Assembly (NCBI GenBank): GCA_937960415.1
Contig: CALGPK010000008.1
Coordinates: 1 to 42,969 of the forward strand
Reading direction: 5' to 3'
Source: an uncultured Bacteroidales bacterium
Lineage (GTDB): Bacteria; Bacteroidota; Bacteroidia; Bacteroidales; GWA2-32-17
Length of the DNA: 42,969 bases
The stretch's first letter is position 1; every line of letters begins with the position of its first letter. The position numbers and the translations under genes are program-made. The notes beneath the pieces are model-generated. The model was not told where the DNA came from. It worked only from the letters and a program-made list of their open reading frames with translations, and ran no database searches. Positions 1 to 6,550 of the stretch are shown piece by piece.

Positions 1-212
1 AAAATTCAAGTTTTTAAAAATCTTACAAATGGATATACTGCAACTTATATTTTTATTTTTTTAAACTCGCTTGCAGTGCCTAATATTTTATTTTAATTTA
101 GTTTATTCAAAAAGTTTTATTTTTTTAGCATGTATGTAAGAGCAAAACACCTTGAAACATAACTACATACCATATCGCGTAGTGCCTACATAATTTTGTA
201 TGTATTTGCATA
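1..212. other. AT-rich non-coding junction beyond the truncated CDF gene
   Basis: No reading frame resembling the missing C-terminal part of the neighbouring CDF transporter is visible on either strand. The stretch is strongly AT-rich and has short palindromic pieces built from TACATA/TATGTA (around 131-171 and 189-206) and two copies of AGTGCCTA (75-82 and 181-188). It looks like a rearrangement boundary or the edge of an element lying to the left of the window. I cannot name an insertion sequence from it. Confidence 0.4.
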
Positions 213-542
213 TCAGTAAATTAAGTATAAAAAGTGACGAAGTAGGGAGTCGGGAAAAAGAACTAGCGAATTAATTAATGAAACCAGTATAGTTGATTTC
301 CGATAACCATACGTAAACTTATCATTGGCTTTTACTTTTGCCAACCTGAAAGCAAGCAAAGCCAATGCCAATGCAGCCACATCGCTTAAATTACGACCGG
401 CATCGGATATTAATGAAAGCGAATTGTAATAAATTCCAGCAGCCAATTCAATAATTACATAGATTACATTTATAATAATCCCTATAATGAAGGCTCTGTT
501 TATTGAAACAATCGTAGATTTCTGTGTATGATTATGTTCCAT
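213..542 (-). pseudogene. Truncated cation diffusion facilitator (CDF) metal efflux protein, N-terminal part only
   Basis: The first ~95 residues match the N-terminal half of a CzcD/ZitB-type cation diffusion facilitator: two hydrophobic helices, the block SLSLISDAGRNLSDV, and a basic stretch ending in TYGYRKSTILVSLINSL. After LVL (around position 255) the similarity stops, 14 unrelated residues follow, and the frame ends at 109 aa, whereas family members are about 300 aa. The remaining helices, the second metal site and the cytoplasmic domain are absent. The usual His of the DAGHN metal site reads Arg here (CGT for CAT), another sign of decay or altered function. The start is the ATG giving MEHNHTQK, 4 bases after the rhodanese stop; a longer frame runs back into that gene and is unlikely. 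It is the last gene of the resistance operon, probably inactive. Confidence 0.7.
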
Positions 543-546
543 TAAA

Positions 547-978
547 TTAGCAACAAGAATTATTTGATTTGGTCGATTTACAACCACACCCACATGTTGC
601 TGTCCAGTTATTTTCATTTCTCTGGAAAGGAAAATCCATAGCTTCCCAGACCATAAAACCACCATCTAAATTAGCCACATTGGTATATCCTTGTTGATTA
701 AGCAGATGAGCAACTTTTGTGCTTCGAATGCCTCCGGGACAGACTAAAATAATATGTTGATTTTTAGAAATAAAGCCTAATCTATCAAGTATTTTCGACA
801 TAGGATGATACAATACATTATCCAGAGGAATATACTCCAAATTAATTTCGTCTTCTTCACGAACATCTATAATAATGGCTTCCCTATTAATTACCGAATT
901 ATAAGCATCTTCGGGAGCAATGTGTTTTACGCCCTCAATATGAAATTCTTGGTAAAAAGGTTTATCATTAGTTTTCAT
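547..978 (-). CDS. Rhodanese-like sulfurtransferase with Cys-rich C-terminal tail
   Basis: A single-domain rhodanese of 143 aa from the chosen ATG. The domain spans about residues 15-118, with the early DVREEDE motif and the active loop CPGGIRS (Cys80), which would carry a persulfide. The last 15 residues form a Cys-rich tail (CGCGC, then a final CC), uncommon for rhodaneses and suggestive of metal(loid) or thiol binding. No signal peptide is evident, so it is probably cytoplasmic. A GTG at 1005 would add nine residues and overlap the upstream thioredoxin by 11 bases; the ATG at 978 lies 16 bases after that stop and is preferred. Within the operon it may supply sulfane sulfur or bind the toxic ion; that role is inferred. 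Confidence 0.8.
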   Translation of the reverse strand: MKTNDKPFYQEFHIEGVKHIAPEDAYNSVINREAIIIDVREEDEINLEYIPLDNVLYHPMSKILDRLGFISKNQHIILVCPGGIRSTKVAHLLNQQGYTNVANLDGGFMVWEAMDFPFQRNENNWTATCGCGCKSTKSNNSCC

Positions 979-994
979 ACAACATTTATTTTTA

Positions 995-1366
995 TTATTT
1001 AACACCTTTACTTTTGATAACTTTTATAACTTCCTCTTCGGGGAAAAATCCTTCATGACGAAAAAACTCTTTTCCGTCTTTATCAAGAAACACTTGCGTT
1101 GGTATAAGGTTAACTTTATATTTGTCGGCATAAGGTTTTCCTTCGGGCGTCCATACATCGTAAAATTCAATTTTTACCTGATCGCCATACTTTTCCTCAA
1201 TAGCTTTCATTACAGGTTGCATCTTTTGGCATGGAATACATCGTACCGAACCCAATTCTATAAAAGTGACTTTATACTTTTTAGATGTTGAGTTAACCTT
1301 GTTTTGAGCATAATTAGCAGAAATAAAAGTACTCGTGAAAATTAAAATAATCATTATTGATTTCAT
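995..1366 (-). CDS. Secreted thioredoxin-fold protein with CIPC active site
   Basis: A 123-aa protein with an N-terminal signal sequence (hydrophobic residues 4-17, likely cleavage after ANYA), then a thioredoxin fold. The active site is CIPC (Cys43, Cys46) within GSVRCIPCQKM, and the cis-proline is in NLIPTQVF. It should act in the periplasm as a disulfide reductant or oxidoreductase. It sits between the DGC protein and the rhodanese in the same operon as a CcdA-like membrane protein, which could feed it electrons; that partnership is inferred from context. Similar proteins are annotated only as thioredoxin family. Confidence 0.85.
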   Translation of the reverse strand: MKSIMIILIFTSTFISANYAQNKVNSTSKKYKVTFIELGSVRCIPCQKMQPVMKAIEEKYGDQVKIEFYDVWTPEGKPYADKYKVNLIPTQVFLDKDGKEFFRHEGFFPEEEVIKVIKSKGVK

Positions 1367-1402
1367 ATACAGTTAGCATCTAGTGAGTTAATATAATAAA
1401 AA

Positions 1403-1759
1403 TTAGTTATGTTCCACTTTTTTTAAAATGTCTTCGGCTATTTCCATTGCCTTTTCTTTGCTAAAAGGAGTTTGTCCTTTAACAATACCATAATTGGTAG
1501 TATGAATATGAATGAAATCCTGAATGCCGTTTTCTCTCATGGTTTTTTCGGCACAGTTGATGGGACATCCATCCAGTACCACCAATTTTGTTATTTCGCC
1601 TTTAGTAGTTTCGGCAAAAGGTTTATCGATGCTAAAGCGAGCCAAACAAAGCATCTTAGCTTTTCCCTGACTCATTAAAATTCGGGCAACCTCATCGGCA
1701 TATTTACCAGTATTGGAAGCACCGCTACAACTTACGATTTGAAAATTTTTGTTTTCCAT
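1403..1759 (-). CDS. DGC-domain putative zinc-binding protein
   Basis: A 118-aa cytoplasmic protein of the DGC domain family, named after its conserved Asp-Gly-Cys. Visible conserved cysteines are Cys11 in SCSGASNTG, Cys38 in KMLCLARF, and Cys65 and Cys69 in VVLDGCPINCA. These four are thought to bind metal, though the biochemical role of the family is not established. Members often sit beside permeases and thioredoxin-like proteins of metal or redox operons, as here, where the gene lies 17 bases downstream of the permease gene. A metallochaperone or sensor role is a guess from context. Confidence 0.8.
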   Translation of the reverse strand: MENKNFQIVSCSGASNTGKYADEVARILMSQGKAKMLCLARFSIDKPFAETTKGEITKLVVLDGCPINCAEKTMRENGIQDFIHIHTTNYGIVKGQTPFSKEKAMEIAEDILKKVEHN

Positions 1760-1776
1760 AGATGTATGTTTAAGTT

Positions 1777-3117
1777 TTAAAAAAAGTATCCATAAATTAA
1801 TCCGGTAATGGTAGCCATAACAACAACTAACAATACATAAACAACAGTTTTTTGTGTTCCTAATACACCTCTAATTACAAGCATATTAGGTAGCGATAAC
1901 GATGGACCAGCAAGTAATAAAGCTAATGCAGGACCTTTTCCCATACCGGAAGCTATCAATCCTTGCAAAATAGGTACTTCGGTTAAGGTAGCAAAGTACA
2001 TAAAAGCTCCTACGATAGAAGCAAAGAAATTAGAGAATAAAGAGTTTCCACCTACCAACCACTGAATCCATTCGTTGGGTATTACACCGGCAATGGTATT
2101 CCCATCGTGAGTAGAGCCAAGCAAAAATCCGGCAGTTACAACTCCAATACCCAGTAAAGGCAGAATTTGTTTGGCAAAACCCCACGAAGCAATGGTCCAT
2201 TCTTTATTATCTTCGTCTTGTTTGTCTTTTAAGGTAATAACACTTAAAGATGCAATACCCACTATCATAGGTAAAAGAGGTACAAGTTTTTCATCTTTAA
2301 TTAAATGTGCAACAAAAACAGAAGCTATAGTTACCAAAGCTGCCATTAAAACCCATTGCCATTTAATTTTTAAAATCTTAATTAACGAATAACAAAGCAA
2401 CAAAGAAAAAAATCCGGTAATGTACCACTTATATGCCCATACATAAAACCACATACTAGTACTGTCATCTGCAGCAGGTTTTCCCCAATTAGCAAAAACA
2501 AGTATCAGCACCAGTACAAAAAAGTGGAACGAAGTTTGCCACATCGGTCGTTTTTCGGGAGGCAATACAATATTCATTTGCTCCTCTTTTTTTATTTTTT
2601 CTTCTTTGCGAAAAATAAATGCCATTAACAATCCTATAATGATACTAAACAAAACCGCACCTATTGTTCTGGCTACACCCATTTCAAATCCGAGTATACG
2701 AGCCGTAAGGATGATAGCTAAAATATTGATAGCCGGACCTGAATATAAAAATGCAATAGCCGGTCCTAAACCTGCCCCACGTTTATGTATGCTAGAAAAT
2801 AAAGGTAAAATAGTACAACTGCAAACAGCCAAAATAGTACCGGAAACCGAAGCAACCGTATAAGCTAACCATTTTTTAGCATTAGCTCCAAAGTATCGTA
2901 ATACCGATGCTTGACTTACAAATATAGAAATAACTCCTGCGATAAAGAAAGCCGGTAACAAACACAATATAACATGTTCGCGGGCATACCATTTTACTAA
3001 ATCGAACATTGCAAAAATAGCGGTATTAAACCGATTACTTTCTATAGGTAAGAAAAATGCTACTCCAAATACAACTATTATCCAAAACAGGATTTTAAGT
3101 TCTTTTTTTGTTTCCAT
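1777..3117 (-). CDS. ArsP/DUF318-type permease (putative organoarsenical or metal efflux)
   Basis: A 446-aa polytopic membrane protein of the DUF318/ArsP permease superfamily. It has the internal duplication typical of the family: one core at residues 116-134 (GLGPAIAFLYSGPAINIL) preceded by CSC at 99-101, and a second near residue 390 (GKGPALALLLAGP followed by SLPNM). Between them is a Lys/Glu-rich loop and several more helices. Relatives include ArsP, which exports trivalent organoarsenicals, and SO_0444-type Cu/Zn exporters; the sequence alone does not decide the substrate. The CSC cysteines could bind a soft metal(loid). It lies 18 bases downstream of the ArsG-family gene in one operon. 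Confidence 0.85.
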   Translation of the reverse strand: METKKELKILFWIIVVFGVAFFLPIESNRFNTAIFAMFDLVKWYAREHVILCLLPAFFIAGVISIFVSQASVLRYFGANAKKWLAYTVASVSGTILAVCSCTILPLFSSIHKRGAGLGPAIAFLYSGPAINILAIILTARILGFEMGVARTIGAVLFSIIIGLLMAFIFRKEEKIKKEEQMNIVLPPEKRPMWQTSFHFFVLVLILVFANWGKPAADDSTSMWFYVWAYKWYITGFFSLLLCYSLIKILKIKWQWVLMAALVTIASVFVAHLIKDEKLVPLLPMIVGIASLSVITLKDKQDEDNKEWTIASWGFAKQILPLLGIGVVTAGFLLGSTHDGNTIAGVIPNEWIQWLVGGNSLFSNFFASIVGAFMYFATLTEVPILQGLIASGMGKGPALALLLAGPSLSLPNMLVIRGVLGTQKTVVYVLLVVVMATITGLIYGYFF

Positions 3118-3135
3118 GCAGTTTTAAACTTTAAG

Positions 3136-3840
3136 TTAGCCAATAAAAAACATATACACATAATAAAGCCCTACTATAATAAATAATATTGCTACGATTC
3201 GTCGAAACCATTTTTCGAACACTTTTACATTATTGTAAAAGTTACCAAGACTCGATAGACTAAAAGCCAACAAATAAGCCACGATAATAACCGGCAAACC
3301 TGTGGCAATAGCAAAGATAAAAGGTAAAATCAAACCGGATGTACTACTAATGGTCAATGGTATTAACATACCAAAATATAAGGCACCGCTATAAGGACAA
3401 AAAGCTAAAGCAAAAACTATCCCTAATAAAAGCGAACTCCACCAGTCGTTTTTTGTTTTTCTTTTTTCGAATCGTTCGGTTAGGCTTCCAAATCCGGGAA
3501 AATTAATCTTTATAATATTGAGCATAAAGAGACCAATAATAATTAACAAGGGTCCTAAAAATTTTTCACCATTCGATTGAAAAAAGCGGGCTATTTGAAA
3601 TGTACTTGCCCCTAAATACAAAATTAAAGCCAAAACGGTGTAGCTTATAGCTCTACCTAAAGTGTACCATAATCCGTAGTAAAATATTCGTTTGCGATTT
3701 TCTATATCTTTACTAATAAAGCCTATTGCTGTAATATTGGTAGCTAAGGGGCAAGGACTTATGGCAGTCATTATGCCTAAAATAAAGGCGGATAATAAAG
3801 GGATACTGCTCGAATCAAGCCATTGTTGTAAAAAATCCAT
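3136..3840 (-). CDS. ArsG-family CcdA/DsbD-like membrane protein (aromatic arsenical efflux family)
   Basis: A 234-aa integral membrane protein with six or seven helices in the CcdA/DsbD transmembrane fold. Two conserved Cys-Pro motifs are visible: ISPCPLATN (Cys30) and AFCPYSGAL (Cys148), at equivalent positions in the two half-repeats. This is the arrangement CcdA uses to pass electrons across the membrane. The sequence best matches what is annotated as the ArsG family of aromatic (aminobenzyl)arsenical efflux permeases, normally encoded with ArsF-like proteins, and two such genes lie directly upstream. It may therefore be an exporter, a transmembrane thiol reductase for the CxxC partners, or both. 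Confidence 0.8.
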   Translation of the reverse strand: MDFLQQWLDSSSIPLLSAFILGIMTAISPCPLATNITAIGFISKDIENRKRIFYYGLWYTLGRAISYTVLALILYLGASTFQIARFFQSNGEKFLGPLLIIIGLFMLNIIKINFPGFGSLTERFEKRKTKNDWWSSLLLGIVFALAFCPYSGALYFGMLIPLTISSTSGLILPFIFAIATGLPVIIVAYLLAFSLSSLGNFYNNVKVFEKWFRRIVAILFIIVGLYYVYMFFIG

Positions 3841-3849
3841 ATTTTTTTA

Positions 3850-4266
3850 TCATTTAATATAATTGTTTATTTTTTCGATAAGTCCTTCGCTAAAAGCTTC
3901 TTCATTTCTAATTTTAGAGAAAGCAAAACTGGTAATATCATCTATGCCAGCTTCTTTGCCGTTGACTATTGGAGTTAATGCTAATGTTGAGCCGTAAGCT
4001 GCATATTTTTCGACGAGTTTTTTATTCTCAGGCAATTCGCAATTAAACGATTGATAAACTATAATTCCTTCTTTTAATTCTTTTGCAAAATAGGTCTCCA
4101 GAATTTTTTTGGTAGTGGCTTCTATGGTTTGACATGTATTGCAACGATGTGTTATGTGAAAATAGTAGATCAATAATTTAGTCTTTGAATCAGCTTTTGC
4201 ATTCGACTGTGCAAAACAATTAGTAATGCTCATGAGCACTACTAAAGAAATAAGTAACTTTTTCAT
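3850..4266 (-). CDS. ArsF-family CxxC protein, secreted (copy 1)
   Basis: A 138-aa protein with a clear signal peptide (hydrophobic residues 4-16, likely cleavage at CFAQ) and a thioredoxin-like core. Its key motif is YYFHITHRCNTCQTIE, with Cys42 and Cys45. The family is annotated as nitrophenyl compound nitroreductase subunit ArsF and is found with ArsG. It is a paralogue of the gene immediately upstream: both share the HxxxRCxxC block, a following IEATTKK-type helix and a TYFAxxxKxG segment. It starts 9 bases before the ArsG-family gene. Function in nitroaromatic arsenical reduction is known only for distant homologues. Confidence 0.75.
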   Translation of the reverse strand: MKKLLISLVVLMSITNCFAQSNAKADSKTKLLIYYFHITHRCNTCQTIEATTKKILETYFAKELKEGIIVYQSFNCELPENKKLVEKYAAYGSTLALTPIVNGKEAGIDDITSFAFSKIRNEEAFSEGLIEKINNYIK

Positions 4267-4270
4267 AATA

Positions 4271-4732
4271 TCATGGTTTTAGTAAGTTTTCAATATTGGT
4301 TTTTAAAATTTCTATAAATTGTTCTTCTTTATTCAATGCAAATTTGAAGCCATCACCTGTAAGATCTATGGTTGTTTCTTTACCTTTTAATACTTGTGTT
4401 AAGAATAACCCAGAACCAAAAGCCTGGTATTTTTCACATAATTTGGCGTGTTTTTCATCGTCTACATTTATTATGTAATGAATAATTTTACCTTGTTTTA
4501 TATCTTCCGCAAAATAGGTATTGAGTGTTTTTTTTGTAGCTTCTTCTATTGCTATACATGAAACGCATCGTCGTGTTGCATGAAAATTATATACCAAAAC
4601 TTTGGGAGTTTCGGTATTTAGAAGATTATTCTCATCGAGGAATGTTTCTTCTTTTGTTTCCTTTTGGGTAGAATTTTGACATCCTACAATAAGCAATAGT
4701 AGGATGAAATAAATAAACTTATTTCTTCTCAT
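4271..4732 (-). CDS. ArsF-family CxxC lipoprotein (copy 2)
   Basis: A 153-aa protein from the ATG giving MRRNKFIYF. This start puts two arginines and a lysine before a hydrophobic stretch and a lipobox (LIVGC, Cys18), so it is probably a lipoprotein with a Lys/Glu-rich linker. The core holds YNFHATRRCVSCIAIE with Cys56 and Cys59, then EEATKKTLNTYFAEDIKQG, paralleling the downstream paralogue. The start codon lies inside the end of the arsR-like gene (14-base overlap), suggesting translational coupling. The longer frame beginning MIYLTIPK would spoil the signal sequence and is rejected. It is expected to act outside the inner membrane with the ArsG-family protein. Confidence 0.75.
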   Translation of the reverse strand: MRRNKFIYFILLLLIVGCQNSTQKETKEETFLDENNLLNTETPKVLVYNFHATRRCVSCIAIEEATKKTLNTYFAEDIKQGKIIHYIINVDDEKHAKLCEKYQAFGSGLFLTQVLKGKETTIDLTGDGFKFALNKEEQFIEILKTNIENLLKP

Positions 4733-5042
4733 AGCTTTCGGAATTGTTAAATAAATCATTGAAATATTTTTTTGCTAATTGCCAATTTTCCTGGTTTAAA
4801 CAATACTTTATTTTTGGGGGTTCTATTTCACCTTGAATCAGTCCTGCATATTTTAATTCTTTTAAATGCTGTGATAACGTAGAACGAGCAATAGGAATAT
4901 CGCCAATCATTTCGCCACTGGTACAGCAAGAATTTAATCCCGATAATCTTTCTATTATATAAACCCTTGCCGGATGACTTAATGCTTTAGCAATACGAGC
5001 TATTTGCTTTTGTTGCTCGCTAAAATCGACTTTTTGTTTCAT
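4719..5042 (-). CDS. ArsR/SmtB-family metalloregulator
   Basis: A 107-aa winged-helix repressor. Residues 10-30 give the typical ALSHPARVYIIERL helix; the recognition helix is IARSTLSQHLKELKYAGLI at about 51-69; the wing follows (GEIEPPKIKYCLN). A Cys pair (NSCCTSGEM, about residues 38-39) precedes the HTH and is a candidate thiol sensor site for arsenic, antimony or a related metal(loid); Cys also occurs in the wing. It is the second gene of the operon, 3 bases after the small thioredoxin gene, and overlaps the next gene. It probably represses its own operon through the palindrome at 5342-5359. Confidence 0.88.
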   Translation of the reverse strand: MKQKVDFSEQQKQIARIAKALSHPARVYIIERLSGLNSCCTSGEMIGDIPIARSTLSQHLKELKYAGLIQGEIEPPKIKYCLNQENWQLAKKYFNDLFNNSESYEKK

Positions 5043-5045
5043 CGG

Positions 5046-5285
5046 TTATTTGTGTTTTTCGATAATTTCTTTTACTTCATTTAAAGAAGGAACTCTCCCC
5101 GATAATACCACTTTTTCATTAATAACTAAAGCGGGAGTTCGCATTACACCATAGCTCATAATTTTATCGATTTCTTCTACTTTTGAAATAATTGCATCTA
5201 AGTTAATTGATTTTACCGCTTCACGTACGGTTTGTTCTAATTGTTTGCACTTTGGACATCCGGTGCCTAAAACTTTAATTTCCAT
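5046..5285 (-). CDS. TM0996/MTH895-type small thioredoxin-like protein
   Basis: A 79-aa (81 aa from the alternative ATG at 5291) cytoplasmic thioredoxin-fold protein. The motif LGTGCPKCKQLE (Cys10, Cys13) and the cis-proline segment MRTPALVINEKVVLSGR identify the TM0996/MTH895 glutaredoxin-like family, repeatedly found next to DUF318-type permeases and ArsR regulators. It is the first gene of the operon and its stop lies 3 bases before the regulator. It is a plausible cytoplasmic electron donor to the CcdA-like membrane protein or a metallochaperone. Two in-frame ATGs two codons apart leave the exact start open. Confidence 0.85.
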   Translation of the reverse strand: MEIKVLGTGCPKCKQLEQTVREAVKSINLDAIISKVEEIDKIMSYGVMRTPALVINEKVVLSGRVPSLNEVKEIIEKHK

Positions 5286-5316
5286 AATCATAATTTTTTA
5301 TTGGTTTTATGTTTCG

Positions 5317-5347
5317 CAAAATTACGAAATATATTTATATGTTCAAT
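5317..5347 (-). promoter_or_regulatory. Bacteroidetes-type promoter of the thiol/arsenic operon
   Basis: On the minus strand the -7 box TAATTTTG (5317-5324) fits TAnnTTTG exactly, and ATTG (5344-5347) lies 19 bases upstream where the -33 TTTG element is expected. Transcription would begin near 5310, giving a leader of about 20-25 bases before the small thioredoxin gene. Confidence 0.65.
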
Positions 5348-5359
5348 ACGCGTTATGAA
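5342..5359. promoter_or_regulatory. Candidate ArsR operator palindrome
   Basis: TTCAATACGCGTTATGAA is an inverted repeat matching at 14 of 18 positions, centred on ACGCGT with TTCA/TGAA ends, the end sequence common in ArsR/SmtB operators. It overlaps the -33 element of the operon promoter, so a bound repressor would block RNA polymerase. Assignment to the ArsR-type gene in the same operon is inferred from position. Confidence 0.55.
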
Positions 5360-5586
5360 TAATTAACATTTAATTAAAGTTTCCTTAAATCCATTAGTAA
5401 GATCAGTATAAACTGTTTAAAATTTTGTTTTAAAAAGCCTGTTCGAAATATAAGAAGGTAAAAATTGTTTCACTATTTTGGATGAATGATAAAAATATAC
5501 AGAAACACAATTACACCTTTTGGTGTATTTCACTTAGTTCATGATAGGGTACGGGTAAAAAACATACTTCAATAAAACGATGCATC

Positions 5587-5619
5587 AAACCTGATAGGAT
5601 TTCAAAGCCTATTTGGTTT
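5587..5619. repeat. Imperfect hairpin with AAACC...GGTTT arms
   Basis: AAACCTGATAGG and CCTATTTGGTTT flank a 9-base loop and can pair over 12 positions with one mismatch and one G-T pair. Its form resembles the AAACCTGATAGG-type hairpins I recall as scattered intergenic repeats in Bacteroidetes, but only one copy was noticed in this window, so repeat status is not shown here. Confidence 0.35.
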
Positions 5620-5716
5620 AAGTATAACTATTTAAAAGTTTCGATGAATAATTTGGGATTATTTTTAACGAAAAATGTATTTTTCAAAAATTTATTTATA
5701 TTTTTATACAATAAAA

Positions 5717-6355
5717 ATGGGGACCTACGTTACGGTAGTCGGAAAGCATGGTTTAAATATTTCTTCGGTAGAAGAATTTGCAAAAGATTTGTCACGAATC
5801 TTGCAAAAGGAGATAGATATTGGGTATTACGATAATTTTGGTGTTAATTCAAAAGGAAAGATAGAATATGTAAACTTTCAATATAAATCGTTGACCAATA
5901 ATACTTGTGCATCTATTCAAATAAATGATTTACTATATTCTTACAGACAGTACATACAGCAGTATGGTATAGAAGAGGCAAAAAGAATGTTTAAAGGTAG
6001 TATCTTTTACGATTATTTATTAACGGCAAGCAAACCATATTTGAATGTAAAAGTTTTCGATAAAAATAGAGAGGTGTATATTTGCGATATTTACAACGAT
6101 ATCATGATCGATCATGTGAGTGATTATGGATACAATGGGTGGGTTTTTTGTCAGGTTTTTAATGGTGAAGATAAAGGTATGATATATGCCAATAGTGTAA
6201 TAGAATTTAGAAAAGAAGTAAAACAATATTTATCGACTTTTGGGGTAAATGAAGTATTTTATTTGCGAGACAATCATTTTGCTTATGATTATAAAGTAAT
6301 AGTTGGGAAACCTTTATCAAATGGTTGCAAAAAAACAGTCCAGAAAAAAGTGTAG
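5717..6355 (+). CDS. Protein of unknown function, probably frameshifted near its 3' end
   Basis: I do not recognise this 212-aa protein. It begins MGTYVTVVGKHGLN, is hydrophilic and rich in Tyr, Asp and Asn, and has no signal peptide or membrane helix, so it is probably cytoplasmic. A start at 5675 would add 14 residues of AT-rich sequence and is less likely. Near the end it crosses a run of seven A (6329-6335); after that it ends with a Lys-rich tail, while the -1 frame continues for about 65 further codons without a proper start. One extra A would join both into a protein of about 269 aa. It may be a recent pseudogene, a sequencing or assembly error, or a phase-variable gene. Confidence 0.5.
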   Translation: MGTYVTVVGKHGLNISSVEEFAKDLSRILQKEIDIGYYDNFGVNSKGKIEYVNFQYKSLTNNTCASIQINDLLYSYRQYIQQYGIEEAKRMFKGSIFYDYLLTASKPYLNVKVFDKNREVYICDIYNDIMIDHVSDYGYNGWVFCQVFNGEDKGMIYANSVIEFRKEVKQYLSTFGVNEVFYLRDNHFAYDYKVIVGKPLSNGCKKTVQKKV

Positions 6356-6525
6356 TTAATATTTCCGATTTGATAAGAACAGGGAAGTTATTGCGACGTA
6401 AGAAGAAGCGCTCGCAAGTGTATATCTATTATTATCCAGATGCATTTTACGATAATTTTGAAATTTTAGATTTTCCGAAAAAGCCAGCCAATCCGTCTAT
6501 ACGTTGGATATCTTATATGGAATAG
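6325..6525 (+). pseudogene. Probable C-terminal part of the preceding unknown gene, shifted by one base
   Basis: This frame has only a TTG at its head, overlaps the preceding frame by 31 bases and encodes about 66 residues: a basic stretch (GKLLRRKKKRSQ) followed by VYIYYYPDAFYDNFEILDFP. The Tyr/Phe/Asp-rich style matches the upstream protein, and no start or spacing suits an independent gene. I read it as the displaced tail of the gene at 5717. If real and separate it would be a small basic protein of unknown role. Confidence 0.45.
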
Positions 6526-6550
6526 GTTTGTGTAATTTTAATCAGCGTTA

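Larger units (their letters stand above)
5292..5716. other. Divergent intergenic region with hairpins
   Basis: This 425-base gap separates the leftward operon from the rightward unknown gene. Besides the operon promoter it contains a short hairpin ACACC-TTTT-GGTGT (5513-5526) and a longer imperfect hairpin at 5587-5619 listed separately. No convincing gene is present; small frames starting at 5644 or 5675 are in very AT-rich sequence. I see no strong promoter for the rightward gene. Confidence 0.5.

Noticed and set aside
75-188. AGTGCCTA direct repeats as target-site duplication
   Set aside because: Eight bases occur twice 106 bases apart, but no transposase or terminal inverted repeats lie between them, and chance is a fair explanation.
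4733-4759. Nine extra N-terminal residues on the ArsF-like lipoprotein
   Set aside because: They would move the lipobox away from the N-terminus; MRRNK is the expected lipoprotein start.
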